A DNA stretch of 6,175 bases from Caldifarciminota bacterium (GTDB lineage: Bacteria > WOR-3 > Hydrothermia > UBA1063 > CAJXJZ01): assembly GCA_027073945.1 (NCBI GenBank), contig JALTEL010000523.1:1-6175 (forward strand). The letters run 5' to 3'. Positions 5,995-6,175 of the stretch are shown piece after piece. The notes under the pieces are model-generated. The model searched no databases and was not told the origin of the DNA. It saw only the letters and a list, made by a program, of their open reading frames with translations. Position numbers and translations under genes: made by a program. Position 1 is the first letter of the stretch. Each line of letters begins with the position of its first letter.

Positions 5995-6175
5995 ATGCCA
6001 GAGTTACCTGAAGTAGAAACCATCGTTCGCCGGCTTGATCCTTTGCTCAAAGGTAAAAAAATCAGTCGGGTTGAAGTGAAAAGAGAAAAAAGTTTCCAAG
6101 GAGATGTTACCAAGGTGGTGAATGCGAAGGTAAAAAAAGTTTGGCGGCGGGCAAAACTTTTAGTTTTTGATCTCG
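5995..6175 (+). CDS. mutM: Formamidopyrimidine-DNA glycosylase, N-terminal 60 codons
   Basis: The frame reads MPELPEVETIVRRLDPLLKG and stays open to the right edge (60 codons plus one base). This is the diagnostic N-terminus of the Fpg/MutM family. After removal of the initiator Met, Pro2 is the nucleophile that forms the Schiff base and Glu3 assists catalysis. RRAKLLVFDL at 51-60 matches the conserved RRAK motif, so Lys54 should correspond to the active-site Lys57 of the E. coli enzyme. The family excises 8-oxoguanine and formamidopyrimidines in base excision repair and cleaves the abasic strand. Full proteins are about 270 residues, with a helix-two-turn-helix and a C-terminal zinc finger that cannot be seen here. 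The start is fixed because Pro must be residue 2. The gene is divergent from the surface-protein gene across 99 bases. Nei also belongs to this superfamily, but ELPEVET favours Fpg. Confidence 0.96.
   Translation, partial: MPELPEVETIVRRLDPLLKGKKISRVEVKREKSFQGDVTKVVNAKVKKVWRRAKLLVFDL

Noticed and set aside
5931..6113. 60-codon minus-strand open frame overlapping the start of mutM
   Set aside because: It is antisense to clear mutM coding sequence and to the divergent promoter region; the product shows no known motif.
1..6175. CRISPR array, insertion sequence, phage gene or alternative genetic code
   Set aside because: No regularly spaced identical repeats, no transposase or terminal inverted repeats, and no phage structural gene were seen. 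All coding frames read without needing TGA as a sense codon.

Overview
The window looks like part of a small bacterial chromosome, most likely from the Patescibacteria (Candidate Phyla Radiation), possibly the Microgenomates. That placement is an inference. It rests on four things: a tRNA without an encoded CCA end, genes with weak or no Shine-Dalgarno sites, one very large multi-domain surface protein with several membrane segments at its C-terminus, and moderately AT-rich DNA. No 16S rRNA or other firm marker is present. All visible frames read with the standard bacterial code, and no TGA is needed as a sense codon.

Layout from left to right. Positions 1-547 (minus) hold the N-terminal part of an unrecognised protein that runs off the left edge; its pattern weakly suggests an actin-like PilM/FtsA-type fold. 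Positions 548-705 are intergenic, with a plausible -35/-10 promoter for that gene and two short inverted repeats just behind the tRNA. Positions 706-779 (minus) are a complete tRNA-Lys (anticodon TTT) with a perfect TATAAT box upstream. Positions 835-5895 (minus) are one 1686-residue secreted surface protein that fills 82% of the window. Positions 5896-5994 are a short divergent promoter region. Positions 5995-6175 (plus) are the first 60 codons of formamidopyrimidine-DNA glycosylase (mutM/fpg), cut by the right edge.

The large protein is the notable object. It has a signal peptide, an unassigned N-terminal domain, a right-handed parallel beta-helix, seven Ig-like modules joined by D-x-x-x-P type linkers, a fibronectin type III-like domain, a Thr/Ser/Asn-rich stalk, and a three-segment membrane anchor. 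All sixteen cysteines fall in eight local pairs. The stalk carries three copies of a V-x-G-(A/M/I)-(N/S)-T motif just before the anchor. It probably projects from the cell surface and binds a glycan, a surface or a partner cell.

The genes do not form an obvious pathway. The DNA repair gene is divergent from the surface-protein gene. The surface gene, the tRNA and the left-edge gene share the minus strand, and I see no strong terminator between them.
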